In this document: in pieces, positions 17,260 to 25,710 of the stretch
Layout of the letters: every line of letters starts with the position of its first letter
How positions within the stretch are numbered: position 1 is the first letter of the stretch
Source: an uncultured Clostridia bacterium
Lineage (GTDB): Bacteria > Bacillota > Clostridia > TANB77 > CAG-508
Assembly: GCA_947632835.1 (NCBI GenBank)
Contig: CANRQI010000007.1
Span: forward strand, 1-35,565
DNA length: 35,565 nt
Direction of reading: 5' to 3'
Program-made: the position numbers and the translations under genes
Notes under the pieces: model-generated
The model's database searches: none
What the model saw: only the letters and a program-made list of their open reading frames with translations
What the model was told of the DNA's origin: nothing

Positions 17260-18485
17260 ATGAAATTAGTTTCAAAATTGATTATTACATTTTTAATACT
17301 CATCATTACTTTTACCAATATTAGTTTTGCATATTATCCTGACACAGCTTTCGTATGGTCTGAAAGTGTTATCCCAACTAATGCTGACGGTTCAAATGCA
17401 GAAGATTTTTTAAACCTAACTGCAGAAAGTGCAATATTAATTGAACAAACTACTGGAAAAGTATTGTATCAAAAAAATCCACATGAAAAACTTCGTCCTG
17501 CATCTGTTACCAAAATAATGACTATTTTACTAATTATGGAAGCAATAGACTCTGGACAAATAAATTATGATACTCAAATCAGTTGTTCAGAAAATGCTGC
17601 TAGCATGGGAGGTTCACAAATTTGGCTTGAAGTTCGGAGAAAGCTTAAGTGTAGATGAAATGTTAAAAGCAATTTGCGTAGTTTCTGCAAATGATTGCTC
17701 TGTTGCAATGGCAGAATACCTTGCTGGAAGCGAAGAAGCTTTTGTTGATAAAATGAATAAAAGAGCCAAAGAACTTGGAATGAACGACACTACTTTTAAA
17801 AATTGTCATGGAATTGATGAAGATGATCACTTAACTTCTAGCTATGATATTGCTTTAATGTCAAAAGAACTTTTAAATAATCATCCTAATATAACAAAAT
17901 ATACTACGATTTGGATGGATTCTTTAAGAAATGGTGAATCTGAACTTGTAAATACAAATAAATTAATTCGTACTTATGAAGGTGCAACTGGATTAAAAAC
18001 TGGCTCTACTTCACTTGCACTTTATAATTTATCAGCAAGTGCAACTCGTGATCGGATTTTCACTAATAGCAGTTGTAATGCGTGCTCCAACTCCTACAGA
18101 TAGAGTTAGCAATGCTAAAACTTTACTAGATTATGGATTTTCAAATTTTGAATTCTGTACAACTTCAACAAAAAATGAAGTAGTGCAAAATGTTGCTGTA
18201 GGAAAAGGAGTAAAAACAAACGTAAATTTAGTTTATGAAAAATCAACTGGAAACGTAATTTCAAAAGGAAATTCAGCAAATTTAACAAATGAAATAAAAA
18301 TAAATGAAAAAATATCTGCCCCAATAAATAAAGGTGATACTTTAGGAAAAGTAGATTTTTACTTAAATGATGAATTAATTGCATCAACTAACTTGGTAGC
18401 AGAAGAATCTATTAAAAAAATGAATTCTATTAATATGTTTGAATATATTTCTAAAAAATGGGGATATTTATTAAGACAACAATAA
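17260..18485 (+). CDS. dacA: D-alanyl-D-alanine carboxypeptidase (penicillin-binding protein, S11), needs two +1 shifts at CGG
   Basis: This family trims the terminal D-Ala of peptidoglycan pentapeptides outside the membrane. The start ATG follows GAGGAG. A signal peptide covers residues 1-24. The catalytic S-x-x-K is S-V-T-K (Ser82, Lys85), S-x-N is S-A-N in V-V-S-A-N-D-C, and K-T-G is in G-L-K-T-G-S-T-S. Two in-frame CGG triplets break the frame. At 17635 the reading is L-E-V then (C) G-E-S-L-S-V-D-E-M; at 18053 it is A-T-R-D then (C) G-F-S-L-I-A-V-V-M. Both restored glycines fit the family (L-E-x-G-E and G-x-x-L-I-A-V-V). The repaired protein is 407 residues, with the C-terminal beta-rich PBP5_C domain and final amphipathic tail. 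Two independent random indels of the same kind in one otherwise intact gene are unlikely. Confidence 0.88.
17635..17637 (+). other. In-frame CGG / +1 shift site 2 (dacA)
   Basis: Context GAA GTT CGG AGA; it is read GAA GTT (C) GGA GAA AGC. The CGG lies exactly 125 codons after the ATG. Confidence 0.87.
18053..18055 (+). other. In-frame CGG / +1 shift site 3 (dacA)
   Basis: Context CGT GAT CGG ATT; it is read CGT GAT (C) GGA TTT TCA CTA, restoring R-D-G-F-S-L-I-A-V-V. It is in the frame set by the first shift. Confidence 0.87.
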
Positions 18486-18503
18486 ATATCCAAAATAAAC
18501 AAA

Positions 18504-18543
18504 GTGAACCAAAGTTATTAATGAATTAATAATTTTGGTTCAC
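18504..18543. terminator. Bidirectional terminator between dacA and the RCC1 gene
   Basis: GTGAACCAAA pairs with TTTGGTTCAC and the stem continues through TTATTAAT/ATTAATAA. It sits between two convergent genes. Confidence 0.85.
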
Positions 18544-18554
18544 AAAAATATTAT

Positions 18555-21500
18555 TTATAATTCAAGATCTGGACATTCAACCCATTCAAATGCTGTTCTA
18601 TATCTACTATTCGTTTTTTTCCTATCAGAACCAGCCCATCTACCTAAAGTTCCATAAACATTATTACCAGTACCCCAAACACTTCCATCTTTCTTTACTG
18701 CAATAAAATATCCTTTACCTGCAGTTATTGAAATAACATCATCGATTCCTAAATATTGCATATTAATGTTAGTACCATCACTTTTTCCTATACCCATAAC
18801 TTTTGATGGCCCATAACCATATAGTTTACCAGTATCAGTCAAAAGTATAACTGTACTAGAATCAATAACATCAAAATCTACAATTTTTTCACCATTCGGT
18901 AAATTATAAGTATACTCTACGAATTTATTAGAAATTCCCGTAAATCCACCATTCCAAGTTCCGTTATCATGCATTCCAGTAATAAAAAATTTTCCTACTT
19001 TGGTTAGTAAAAAAGACCTGGTTCCTCCAGTAACTATTAAACTTGCCACATCGTTACCACTAGAAACAGTTTTTGAATCAAAATTAAATTCTTTTGGTGT
19101 CAACGGAAATTCTCCACCAAAACCAAGTTCTCCTCCCCAATTGACTCCCCATCCATAAGCTTTATTTGTATTAGTAATTGCTATTCTAACATTACCTCTC
19201 GATGAAAAATCAACAATGTCAGTTAAAATCTCCACATATTCTTTTTTATCAACAGCCTCGCTCCAACCAGCATAACATGCAGTACCATTGATTTGATATA
19301 AACCTGTACCATATAATTTATTGTCCGACGTTAATACATATGAATTAGTTGAAGCAAATTGAAATTTCACAGCTTTATTAGCTATTAAATCATTATCTAC
19401 TTTTGTAAATTTTTTTACTTTTCTATTATTATTTTCACCTAATCCTAAATAATCTGAATTTTCCCCAGCTACAAATAAATCGCCATTTTTATCGATATAT
19501 GCTGGACATTTTGGTTCAAAATATTTCACATTATTCGCTACAAGAACCCAATTTTTCTCTAATATGTCATCTCCAAACATCAACGAACTATTACCAGTCA
19601 AATATAATTTTCCATTTGATCCTAAAAACAAGTTATTGTCACCTTGTCTACTTTGATCATCTCCATTCTTAATAAGCTCACCAAAAATGCAATGACCACC
19701 ATATAATGTATCAACTTCAGGAAAAGCATTATCTTCCCCAGAACTAAGCAAAGTGATACCAGTTAAAACATCTTGATTTAATTCACCCAAACCTGAATAG
19801 AAACTTTTACCACTAGCATACACCTTACCATTTTTTAACAAATAAAAAACATTATCTAATGTTATTTGCACTTCTTTTAATTCAGTAACGTCAAATGGTA
19901 GATTATTGAGCTCAACTAAGTTCCAAGTTCTCTCAGACAATCCCAACACACCACTACTATTTGATGAAACACCCCATAATTTATCATTCTCATCCAAAAG
20001 TATAAAAGTAGCACCACCAAACCACATTTTCTTAAATTTTTTATTCATTGCTTCAGGACGAACTCGAAAATTAACATCAGATCCTCCTCCGACCCAACCA
20101 CTGCCAATTCCGCTTCCACCGTATCCAGATTGTTTCACAGTTCCATCTATTGTTAAAATCCAAGGCGATGCATTCAAGGTGCAATATAATATATCTTTAT
20201 TGATATTTGGTCCATTGTTCCCATCCCATATTTCTACAAAACTACAATTCGTAGGAGCTTTTCCACCATTAATGCCACCAAATCCCCATCTAGCTTTTCC
20301 TGTCCAAAAAAATCTATTATTTTGAGCCCATTCGTAACTTCTTTCTGGTAAATTTGAATCATTATACCAAATCATTGTTCCATCACTCCAATCACCACAT
20401 AATTTCCAGATTTTTTTCAAATTTAATTTCTCATCAATATGCACAAGTGAAAATGAGTTTACAACCGAATCATTACCCAAACCTAAATTTCCTTTTAAGT
20501 TATATCCAGCAGCATATAATTTATTGCTTTCAGTTACAATAAAAACTGAATTTCCTGTATCAAAAACATTATAAACTTTTTCTCCATTAACATTTAATTT
20601 TATCGCGCTTCTACCATTGTATTCATTTTGTTGTTCATCTGTTAATCCAAACTTATTATCCGTATTAGTTCCTATAGCAAAACAATCACCAGCATTGTCA
20701 ATTATAAACAAAGCACCACTTTCTCCTAAAATTATCTTCTTTGAATCAGGAACTCCAGAAGGTAAATGCCATTCATGAAACACTCGATTGTTCAATGCTT
20801 CCATCTGAGAATCCGAAGTTTGTAATCCAATTCCTTTTACACCCTTACCATATAAATCACCGTTATTATATAATTTATACACATTATCAATTTCTGGATC
20901 AGCTATTATTTTAAATCCATTTGGATTTATTACTTTATTTTCTTCACTTACAATATTTCCATTTTCATCTACATAATTTCCTTGTTTATCTTTTAAATAT
21001 TCTTGCCCTGCATATGCTAAATTATCTCCACCTCCTGAAACTTCTGCTTGGGCAAATTTGGGTGCCGTTGTTTCTCCATTCACTACTGCTTTATACATTG
21101 GTAAACTATGTACATCTACATTTTCTACTGTATATTTTGACATTGCATATATTATTCCTGTTGTCAAATCTACTATATATTTTTTGTTTTCTTCTAATCC
21201 TAATTTTTTATTGTCTAAATAATATAAATCCTCTACCCCTCTCGGAATATATGATATATCTCCATCAAATATTTTATTAAAACTTTCTGTATCTAATTTT
21301 ATAGATGTATCCGGCATAGTTCCTGTTTCAGACCATCTTCTATAATACGCTATTTCTCCATATAATCTCCCATTTTCGCTTATATCTTTTGATTGCACTA
21401 TTCCATTTGTTGGCATTTCATTGTCATCATAATGACTCGTCTGCCATAATTCATAGGCTTCCTGTACTGCCGTCATTTCAGACAAGAAACTTGCATTTAG

Positions 21501-21566
21501 TGCTTTAGTTATTATCCCATTATCCCCTATTATCGCATTCAAAGATACTCCTGCTAAAATAAGCAT
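18555..21566 (-). CDS. Giant RCC1-repeat surface protein, prepilin-type N-terminus truncated
   Basis: The 1003-residue frame starts M-L-I-L-A-G-V-S-L-N-A-I-I-G-D-N-G-I, which is the middle of the prepilin-like helix seen intact in the 9283-10614 gene. The G-I-T-L-I-x-L-V-V part is missing. Upstream in the same frame are T-I-I-S and then K-N-K-R and the copA stop TAA, and no Shine-Dalgarno precedes the ATG. From about residue 250 onward there are many RCC1-type blades (for example Y-A-A-G-Y-N-L-K-G-N-L-G-L-G, Y-G-W-G-V-N-W-G-G-E-L-G-F-G, G-T-G-N-N-V-Y-G-T-L-G). These imply one or two seven-bladed propellers, probably extracellular and for binding. It appears to have lost its secretion leader and promoter to a rearrangement next to copA. 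About 13 CGG triplets occur, none in frame. Confidence 0.8.
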   Translation of the reverse strand: MLILAGVSLNAIIGDNGIITKALNASFLSEMTAVQEAYELWQTSHYDDNEMPTNGIVQSKDISENGRLYGEIAYYRRWSETGTMPDTSIKLDTESFNKIFDGDISYIPRGVEDLYYLDNKKLGLEENKKYIVDLTTGIIYAMSKYTVENVDVHSLPMYKAVVNGETTAPKFAQAEVSGGGDNLAYAGQEYLKDKQGNYVDENGNIVSEENKVINPNGFKIIADPEIDNVYKLYNNGDLYGKGVKGIGLQTSDSQMEALNNRVFHEWHLPSGVPDSKKIILGESGALFIIDNAGDCFAIGTNTDNKFGLTDEQQNEYNGRSAIKLNVNGEKVYNVFDTGNSVFIVTESNKLYAAGYNLKGNLGLGNDSVVNSFSLVHIDEKLNLKKIWKLCGDWSDGTMIWYNDSNLPERSYEWAQNNRFFWTGKARWGFGGINGGKAPTNCSFVEIWDGNNGPNINKDILYCTLNASPWILTIDGTVKQSGYGGSGIGSGWVGGGSDVNFRVRPEAMNKKFKKMWFGGATFILLDENDKLWGVSSNSSGVLGLSERTWNLVELNNLPFDVTELKEVQITLDNVFYLLKNGKVYASGKSFYSGLGELNQDVLTGITLLSSGEDNAFPEVDTLYGGHCIFGELIKNGDDQSRQGDNNLFLGSNGKLYLTGNSSLMFGDDILEKNWVLVANNVKYFEPKCPAYIDKNGDLFVAGENSDYLGLGENNNRKVKKFTKVDNDLIANKAVKFQFASTNSYVLTSDNKLYGTGLYQINGTACYAGWSEAVDKKEYVEILTDIVDFSSRGNVRIAITNTNKAYGWGVNWGGELGFGGEFPLTPKEFNFDSKTVSSGNDVASLIVTGGTRSFLLTKVGKFFITGMHDNGTWNGGFTGISNKFVEYTYNLPNGEKIVDFDVIDSSTVILLTDTGKLYGYGPSKVMGIGKSDGTNINMQYLGIDDVISITAGKGYFIAVKKDGSVWGTGNNVYGTLGRWAGSDRKKTNSRYRTAFEWVECPDLEL

Positions 21567-21590
21567 ACTGATTATCGTGTTTTTCTTACG

Positions 21591-23813
21591 TTATGACGAA
21601 CTTTTATTTACATGTATTCTTCTTAATCTTAAAGCATTTAATATAACTGTAATACTACTGAAAACCATTGCTAAACTTGCTATCATAGGATTAATTGAAA
21701 TTCCAATAGGCTTTAATAAACCAATTGCTATAGGAATCATCAAAACATTATAAAAAAATGCCCAAAATAAATTTTGCTTTATATTTCTAATTGTTTTTTT
21801 ACTAATATTAATTAAATCTAAAATACTTCCTAAATCATTCTTAGTTAAAATAACATCTGACGAATCCATTGCTATATCAGTTCCACTGTTGATACTTACT
21901 CCTATATCACAACTTGCTAAAGCTGGACTATCATTTATTCCATCTCCACACATCATTACATATTTACCATCTTGTTTTAAATCTTTTATAGTTTTTGCTT
22001 TTTCTGATGGCACTACATCTGAAATTACTTTAGTTATTCCAACACTTTCAGCAATTTTTTCAGCAGTTTGTTTATTATCTCCTGTTAACATAATTGTTTC
22101 GATTTTATTTTGATTTAAAATACTTATTACTTCTTTTACATTATCTCTTAAAATATCATTTACTCCAATAAGTGCAAGTATTTCTTTATCTTTTACTACA
22201 TATATTATACTATTACCATTTTCAGCAAGCTTTTTTTCATCTTCTAAACAATTATTTTTTATTTCATATTTTTCTAAAATTTTTGAATTTCCTAAAATAA
22301 ATTTTTCATTTTCTATCTTTCCAATTATTCCATAACCAGCAACATTCTCAAATTCTTTAACTTCTAAAAATTGCATTTCATTTTGCTCTATATAATCTGT
22401 AAATGCCTTTCCAATAGGATGTGTTGATTTACTTTCTATACTACCAATCAATGATAATAATTCTTTATCGCTCATTTTGCTATAATTCAACACTTCAGCA
22501 ATTTTCAATTTACCATAAGTTAATGTTCCTGTTTTATCAAACACAATTGTATTGACTTTTTGAGCATTTTCTAATATTTCACTTTTCTTAACCAATATAC
22601 CATTACTTGCACATAAGCCTTCGCTTACAACTACAGCAAGTGGTGTTGCTAATCCTAAACTACATGGACATGCTACAACTAAAACAGTAATAAATGAAGT
22701 TATTGCTATTTCAAAACCTTGTCCAGTTAGCAAATAAAATAAAAAAGTAATTATAGCAATAACAATTACACTTGGTACAAAATATCCAGATACTTTATCT
22801 GCTACTTTACTAATTGGTGCTTTAGTATTGCTTGCTTCTATAACCAATTTTACAATCTCAGATATTGTTGATTCTTTTCCAATTCTCTCTGCTTTATATT
22901 CAATATACCCATCGTAATTCATACTTCCTGCAATTACTTTATTTCCTATTTCTTTTGATATTGGTTTACTTTCTCCTGTAATAAATGACTCATCAAAATG
23001 CGCTTTTCCCAATATTATTTCTCCATCTACTGCTATTTTTTCTCCTGCTTTACTTACTAAAATATCTCCTTTATTGATTTCATCTAATGTAACAGTTTTT
23101 TCTACACCATCTCTTTTTACTACTGCTGTATTTGGAGTGATTTTTACCAATTTTTGTATTGCTTCTTTTGTTTTATCTTTGCTAATTCCATCAATATATC
23201 TGCCAAGCTTTACAAAATAAATTACTATTGCAGATGATTCGAAATATAAATTCATAACTTGATGATGATTGCCTAAAAAAACATTAAACATATTAAAAAT
23301 ACTATAACCAAAACTTGATATTACACCTATACTCACTAATGTATCCATATTTGGAGTTTTATGAATTAAGTTTTTATATCCATTTTTTAAAATATCAAAA
23401 CCATAAATTAAAAAGCATATTGTTAATAAGAATAAAACAATCATATAATTTATAGGATTGCTATGTGGATCAACAAATGAAATTATTGGTAAATTTAGCA
23501 TATGTCCCATTGATATATACATTAAAACTATTGCTAATATAGAAAAAAATATAAATTTTATTTTTTCTTTTTGAGTTTTTTTCTCAATTTTTATTTCTTT
23601 AAATTCACCTAAACTTTTGAATCCAGCTTCCTGTACAAATTTTTCAATACTTTCTTGATTTAATAAATTTTCATCATATTCAATTGTAGCAGTTGCCATT
23701 ACTAGATTAACTGTAGCATTAAAAATACCTTTTTGCTTATTCAAATATTTCTCTAATCCATTAGAACAAGCACTACATGTCATTCCATCAATAGATAAAT
23801 TTATTTTTTTCAT
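21591..23813 (-). CDS. copA: Copper-exporting P1B-type ATPase
   Basis: CopA pumps Cu(I) out of the cytosol using ATP. The 740-residue protein has one N-terminal HMA domain with G-M-T-C-S-A-C (Cys13, Cys16), then membrane helices. Further motifs are F-I-T-G-E-S-K-P (actuator), the ion-binding C-P-C in V-A-C-P-C-S-L-G, the phosphorylated Asp in D-K-T-G-T-L-T, S-T-H-P (the H-P of the N domain), G-D-G-I-N-D-S-P, and Y-N plus M-x-x-S-S in the last helices. These are Cu(I)-type determinants. It begins 2 bp after copZ. The C-terminus ends H-V-N-K-S-S-S and abuts the truncated RCC1 gene without a terminator, so a deletion or recombination may have removed the intergenic region. Confidence 0.96.
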   Translation of the reverse strand: MKKINLSIDGMTCSACSNGLEKYLNKQKGIFNATVNLVMATATIEYDENLLNQESIEKFVQEAGFKSLGEFKEIKIEKKTQKEKIKFIFFSILAIVLMYISMGHMLNLPIISFVDPHSNPINYMIVLFLLTICFLIYGFDILKNGYKNLIHKTPNMDTLVSIGVISSFGYSIFNMFNVFLGNHHQVMNLYFESSAIVIYFVKLGRYIDGISKDKTKEAIQKLVKITPNTAVVKRDGVEKTVTLDEINKGDILVSKAGEKIAVDGEIILGKAHFDESFITGESKPISKEIGNKVIAGSMNYDGYIEYKAERIGKESTISEIVKLVIEASNTKAPISKVADKVSGYFVPSVIVIAIITFLFYLLTGQGFEIAITSFITVLVVACPCSLGLATPLAVVVSEGLCASNGILVKKSEILENAQKVNTIVFDKTGTLTYGKLKIAEVLNYSKMSDKELLSLIGSIESKSTHPIGKAFTDYIEQNEMQFLEVKEFENVAGYGIIGKIENEKFILGNSKILEKYEIKNNCLEDEKKLAENGNSIIYVVKDKEILALIGVNDILRDNVKEVISILNQNKIETIMLTGDNKQTAEKIAESVGITKVISDVVPSEKAKTIKDLKQDGKYVMMCGDGINDSPALASCDIGVSINSGTDIAMDSSDVILTKNDLGSILDLINISKKTIRNIKQNLFWAFFYNVLMIPIAIGLLKPIGISINPMIASLAMVFSSITVILNALRLRRIHVNKSSS

Positions 23814-23815
23814 AA

Positions 23816-24025
23816 TTAATTTTCCTTTACTTCAAAACCAATATCTTCAATTTTTTCTTTTATAACACTCTCTGCAACTTCACTTTTAGCAGTAATAGTA
23901 ACAATACCTTTAGTATGGTCTGCAATTACATTTTCAACTCCTTCAATATTTTTTAAAGCATTTTGAACTCTATTTTCACATCCGTTACAAACCATTCCTT
24001 CAACTTTAATTATTATATCTTTCAT
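23816..24025 (-). CDS. copZ: Copper chaperone, HMA domain
   Basis: A 69-residue stand-alone heavy-metal-associated domain. It has the metal motif G-M-V-C-N-G-C (Cys13, Cys16) and the beta-alpha-beta-beta-alpha-beta pattern, including V-E-N-V-I-A-D-H-T-K-G. It delivers Cu(I) to CopA, encoded 2 bp downstream; the two are clearly co-transcribed. SD is AAAGGGA, about 10 nt before the ATG. Structured repeat copy D lies about 105 bp upstream. No CopY/CsoR operator was recognised. Confidence 0.92.
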   Translation of the reverse strand: MKDIIIKVEGMVCNGCENRVQNALKNIEGVENVIADHTKGIVTITAKSEVAESVIKEKIEDIGFEVKEN

Positions 24026-24129
24026 TTTTCTAACATCCCTTTCTTTTTCTTTACATTATATACCTTTATAAATATTTTGTAAACAATTTTAATATCAGTA
24101 TTTTAGTTACAAGACATCTACATTTAAAA

Positions 24130-24247
24130 AAGTTTTAATATATTTTTTAAGTTATTCTCCCCATTTAAGAAAATGTAATTCACTAACGTTTATAACATTT
24201 TCTAAAACGGTCCCCACAAACCATAACTAAAAAATATATTAAAACTT
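24130..24247 (-). repeat. Dispersed structured repeat, diverged copy D
   Basis: In the minus-strand sense the arms AAGTTTTAATATATTTTTTA and its complement enclose GTTTGTGGGGACCG, an inner stem AGAAAATGT/ACATTTTCT and TTAAATGGGGAGAATAAC. The stems share almost no sequence with copies A-C, yet the layout and the two core motifs are kept. CCGTTT pairs with AAATGG at the same place as CCAGTTA/TAACTGG of copy C. It occupies much of the 374-bp gap between copZ and the tmRNA. Confidence 0.75.
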
Positions 24248-24343
24248 CTAAACTACTATAAGAATTTAATTTAAAAATACAAAATTACGAAAATTAAAAT
24301 AATGAATTTTTCAAATTTCATTGACACAATTATAAATAAAAAA

Positions 24344-24365
24344 AATTGACCTTTTACAGTCAATT
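24344..24365 (-). terminator. tmRNA terminator
   Basis: On the minus strand AATTGAC and GTCAATT pair around an 8-nt loop and are followed by TTTTTTTA. It lies about 35 bp after the tmRNA CCA end. A second small hairpin (TCGTC/GACGA) lies between them. Confidence 0.85.
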
Positions 24366-24399
24366 AACCATTTTCGTCTGGTACGACGATTTTACTTAT

Positions 24400-24750
24400 T
24401 GGTGGAAGTGACGAGAGTCGAACTCGTGTCCAAAATTTTTTCCATAAGAACTTCTCCGAGTGCAGTTTATTAAAAAAATTCTTTAAAATATAATTAATAA
24501 ACAAATCATATTTTAAATATCTCTGTATGAATCCCATTAATAGCCAGAGAAACTATTAATTTCGTTTCCTATTAATTTGGCGCCTTATCTTAAGCCATAG
24601 GTTTCAAAAGTAAGACGTTGCCGCAACTTAGGCAGCAAATGCTAATTCTTTATTATCAGCGTTTATATTTAAAATTGCCTTTTAAAGTGGACTGGCACCA
24701 CTACTCGCTATTCTTATTTCTGAAATTCTGTCGAAACCAAATACACCCCC
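24400..24750 (-). ncRNA. ssrA: Transfer-messenger RNA (tmRNA)
   Basis: tmRNA rescues ribosomes stalled on broken mRNAs and tags the peptide for proteolysis. The 5' end is GGGGGTGTATTTGGTTTCGACAG and the 3' end is GTTCGACTCTCGTCACTTCCACCA; the two ends form the alanine acceptor stem and T-arm of the tRNA-like domain. The tag reading frame stops at TAA (24630-24628) and encodes ...N-I-N-A-D-N-K-E-L-A-F-A-A. The hydrophobic A-F-A-A end is a ClpXP-type degron; the resume codon is probably the GCA at 24678. Length is 351 nt, normal. A promoter and a terminator of its own are present. Confidence 0.96.
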
Positions 24751-24767
24751 ATAACTACTATAATAAT

Positions 24768-24796
24768 ATTATATTCCATATTAAAAAAATTATCAA
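24768..24796 (-). promoter_or_regulatory. tmRNA promoter
   Basis: On the minus strand TTGATA (24796-24791), a 17-nt spacer and TATAAT (24773-24768). It lies 17 bp before the mature 5' end, leaving a short leader for RNase P to remove. Confidence 0.75.
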
Positions 24797-24898
24797 TACT
24801 AAAAAATAAATTTACATATATTTTTTATACACCTTTTCATACAATTTGCTTTACTTTTTACTTGATGTATTTTTAATATATGTAAATTATTTTTCATA

Positions 24899-25670
24899 CT
24901 ATGCTATCATAAAAGTATAAACCCAAAAAAGTGTAACTAAAATAATAGTAATAATTTTAGTTTTGTTTATCTTTATCACACTTTCTTCAAAATCATTTGA
25001 ATATTTTTTAGCCATACTTCTTATATATTTATATGTTATAAAATATGCAATTATTCCTAAAACAAAAATAATTATTGCTTTATTTAATCCATTTTCACTC
25101 ATAGAAGCATAACAATTATATGTTGTATGTATAATTATTGGTAATATTATACTAAAAATAGAATATATAACGTACTTCATTTTATTTTTTTCTTTTACAT
25201 CATAAGACTTTAACAAAAAATATGACATTACTACTTGTGAAATAATATGTACAGGTAATATTGCTCGCCACAAACCAATTAAAATCCCATCTTGAGCATA
25301 GGAGTAATTTTCATAAAACATAAATATTGTAGAAACATACATTGAATTTTTTAAAATTTCAATTTGATTCATAGGTTTAGACATTTTTATTGCTGAATAC
25401 TTTATTATTTCTTCAGGCAATCCAGTATAAAATAGTTTTTCTATAAACACTAAAAGTAACGCTGAACTACTTAAAATAGGAAAAATACCGTAAAATTTCA
25501 TTCAATATTTGTTTTATAAAACTATCATATATTGTTAATACAATCATTGCTATTACTACATAAAAAAACAAATAACATACTCTTTTAAAACTTTTTTTCT
25601 CATATTTTCCAATAAATAAATTAACTACCCATAGTGGCACTAATGCTATCATTAATTGTATTATTAACAT
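24899..25670 (-). CDS. PrsW-type intramembrane protease, needs a +1 shift at CGG
   Basis: PrsW-family proteins are polytopic glutamic-type intramembrane proteases; in Bacillus subtilis PrsW starts the degradation of an anti-sigma factor. The gene starts at 25670 with GGGGG about 6 nt upstream. After 60 codons (…L-N-E-I-L) it meets CGG at 25490. Skipping the C yields G-I-F-P-I-L-S-S-S-A-L-L-L, then the family motifs L-P-E-E-I-I-K-Y (E-E-x-x-K), F-Y-E-N-Y-S-Y, the histidine helix P-V-H-I-I-S-Q and I-I-H-T-T-Y-N. The repaired length is 256 residues with about seven or eight helices. The ATG at 25501 in the second frame has no Shine-Dalgarno, so a separate second gene is unlikely. Probably the last gene of the gapA transcript. 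Confidence 0.82.
25488..25490 (-). other. In-frame CGG / +1 shift site 5 (PrsW-like)
   Basis: Context ATT TTA CGG TAT; it is read ATT TTA (C) GGT ATT TTT CCT. Without the shift the frame ends at TAG six codons later. Confidence 0.85.
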
Positions 25671-25710
25671 ATATCCCCCTTTTATTCTTTTGTATAATTT
25701 TCATAAAAAT

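Noticed and set aside
17260..18485. dacA as a plain pseudogene or a product of assembly errors
   Set aside because: Both breaks are the same event (extra C making CGG) seen in four other genes, and everything else in the gene is intact. Raw reads are still needed.
24618..24809. Small plus-strand ORF of 63 codons
   Set aside because: It is antisense to the tmRNA and its promoter and has no ribosome-binding site.
24809..24890. Another possible structured repeat (ATTTACATATAT ... ATATATGTAAAT)
   Set aside because: Only the outer arms pair; the GTGGGGACC and TGGGAGAA core motifs are missing.
25470..25500. A slippery T-TTT-AAG near the PrsW break as a classic -1 frameshift site
   Set aside because: The required shift is +1, not -1, and the CGG 15 bases earlier explains the frame change in the same way as the other sites.
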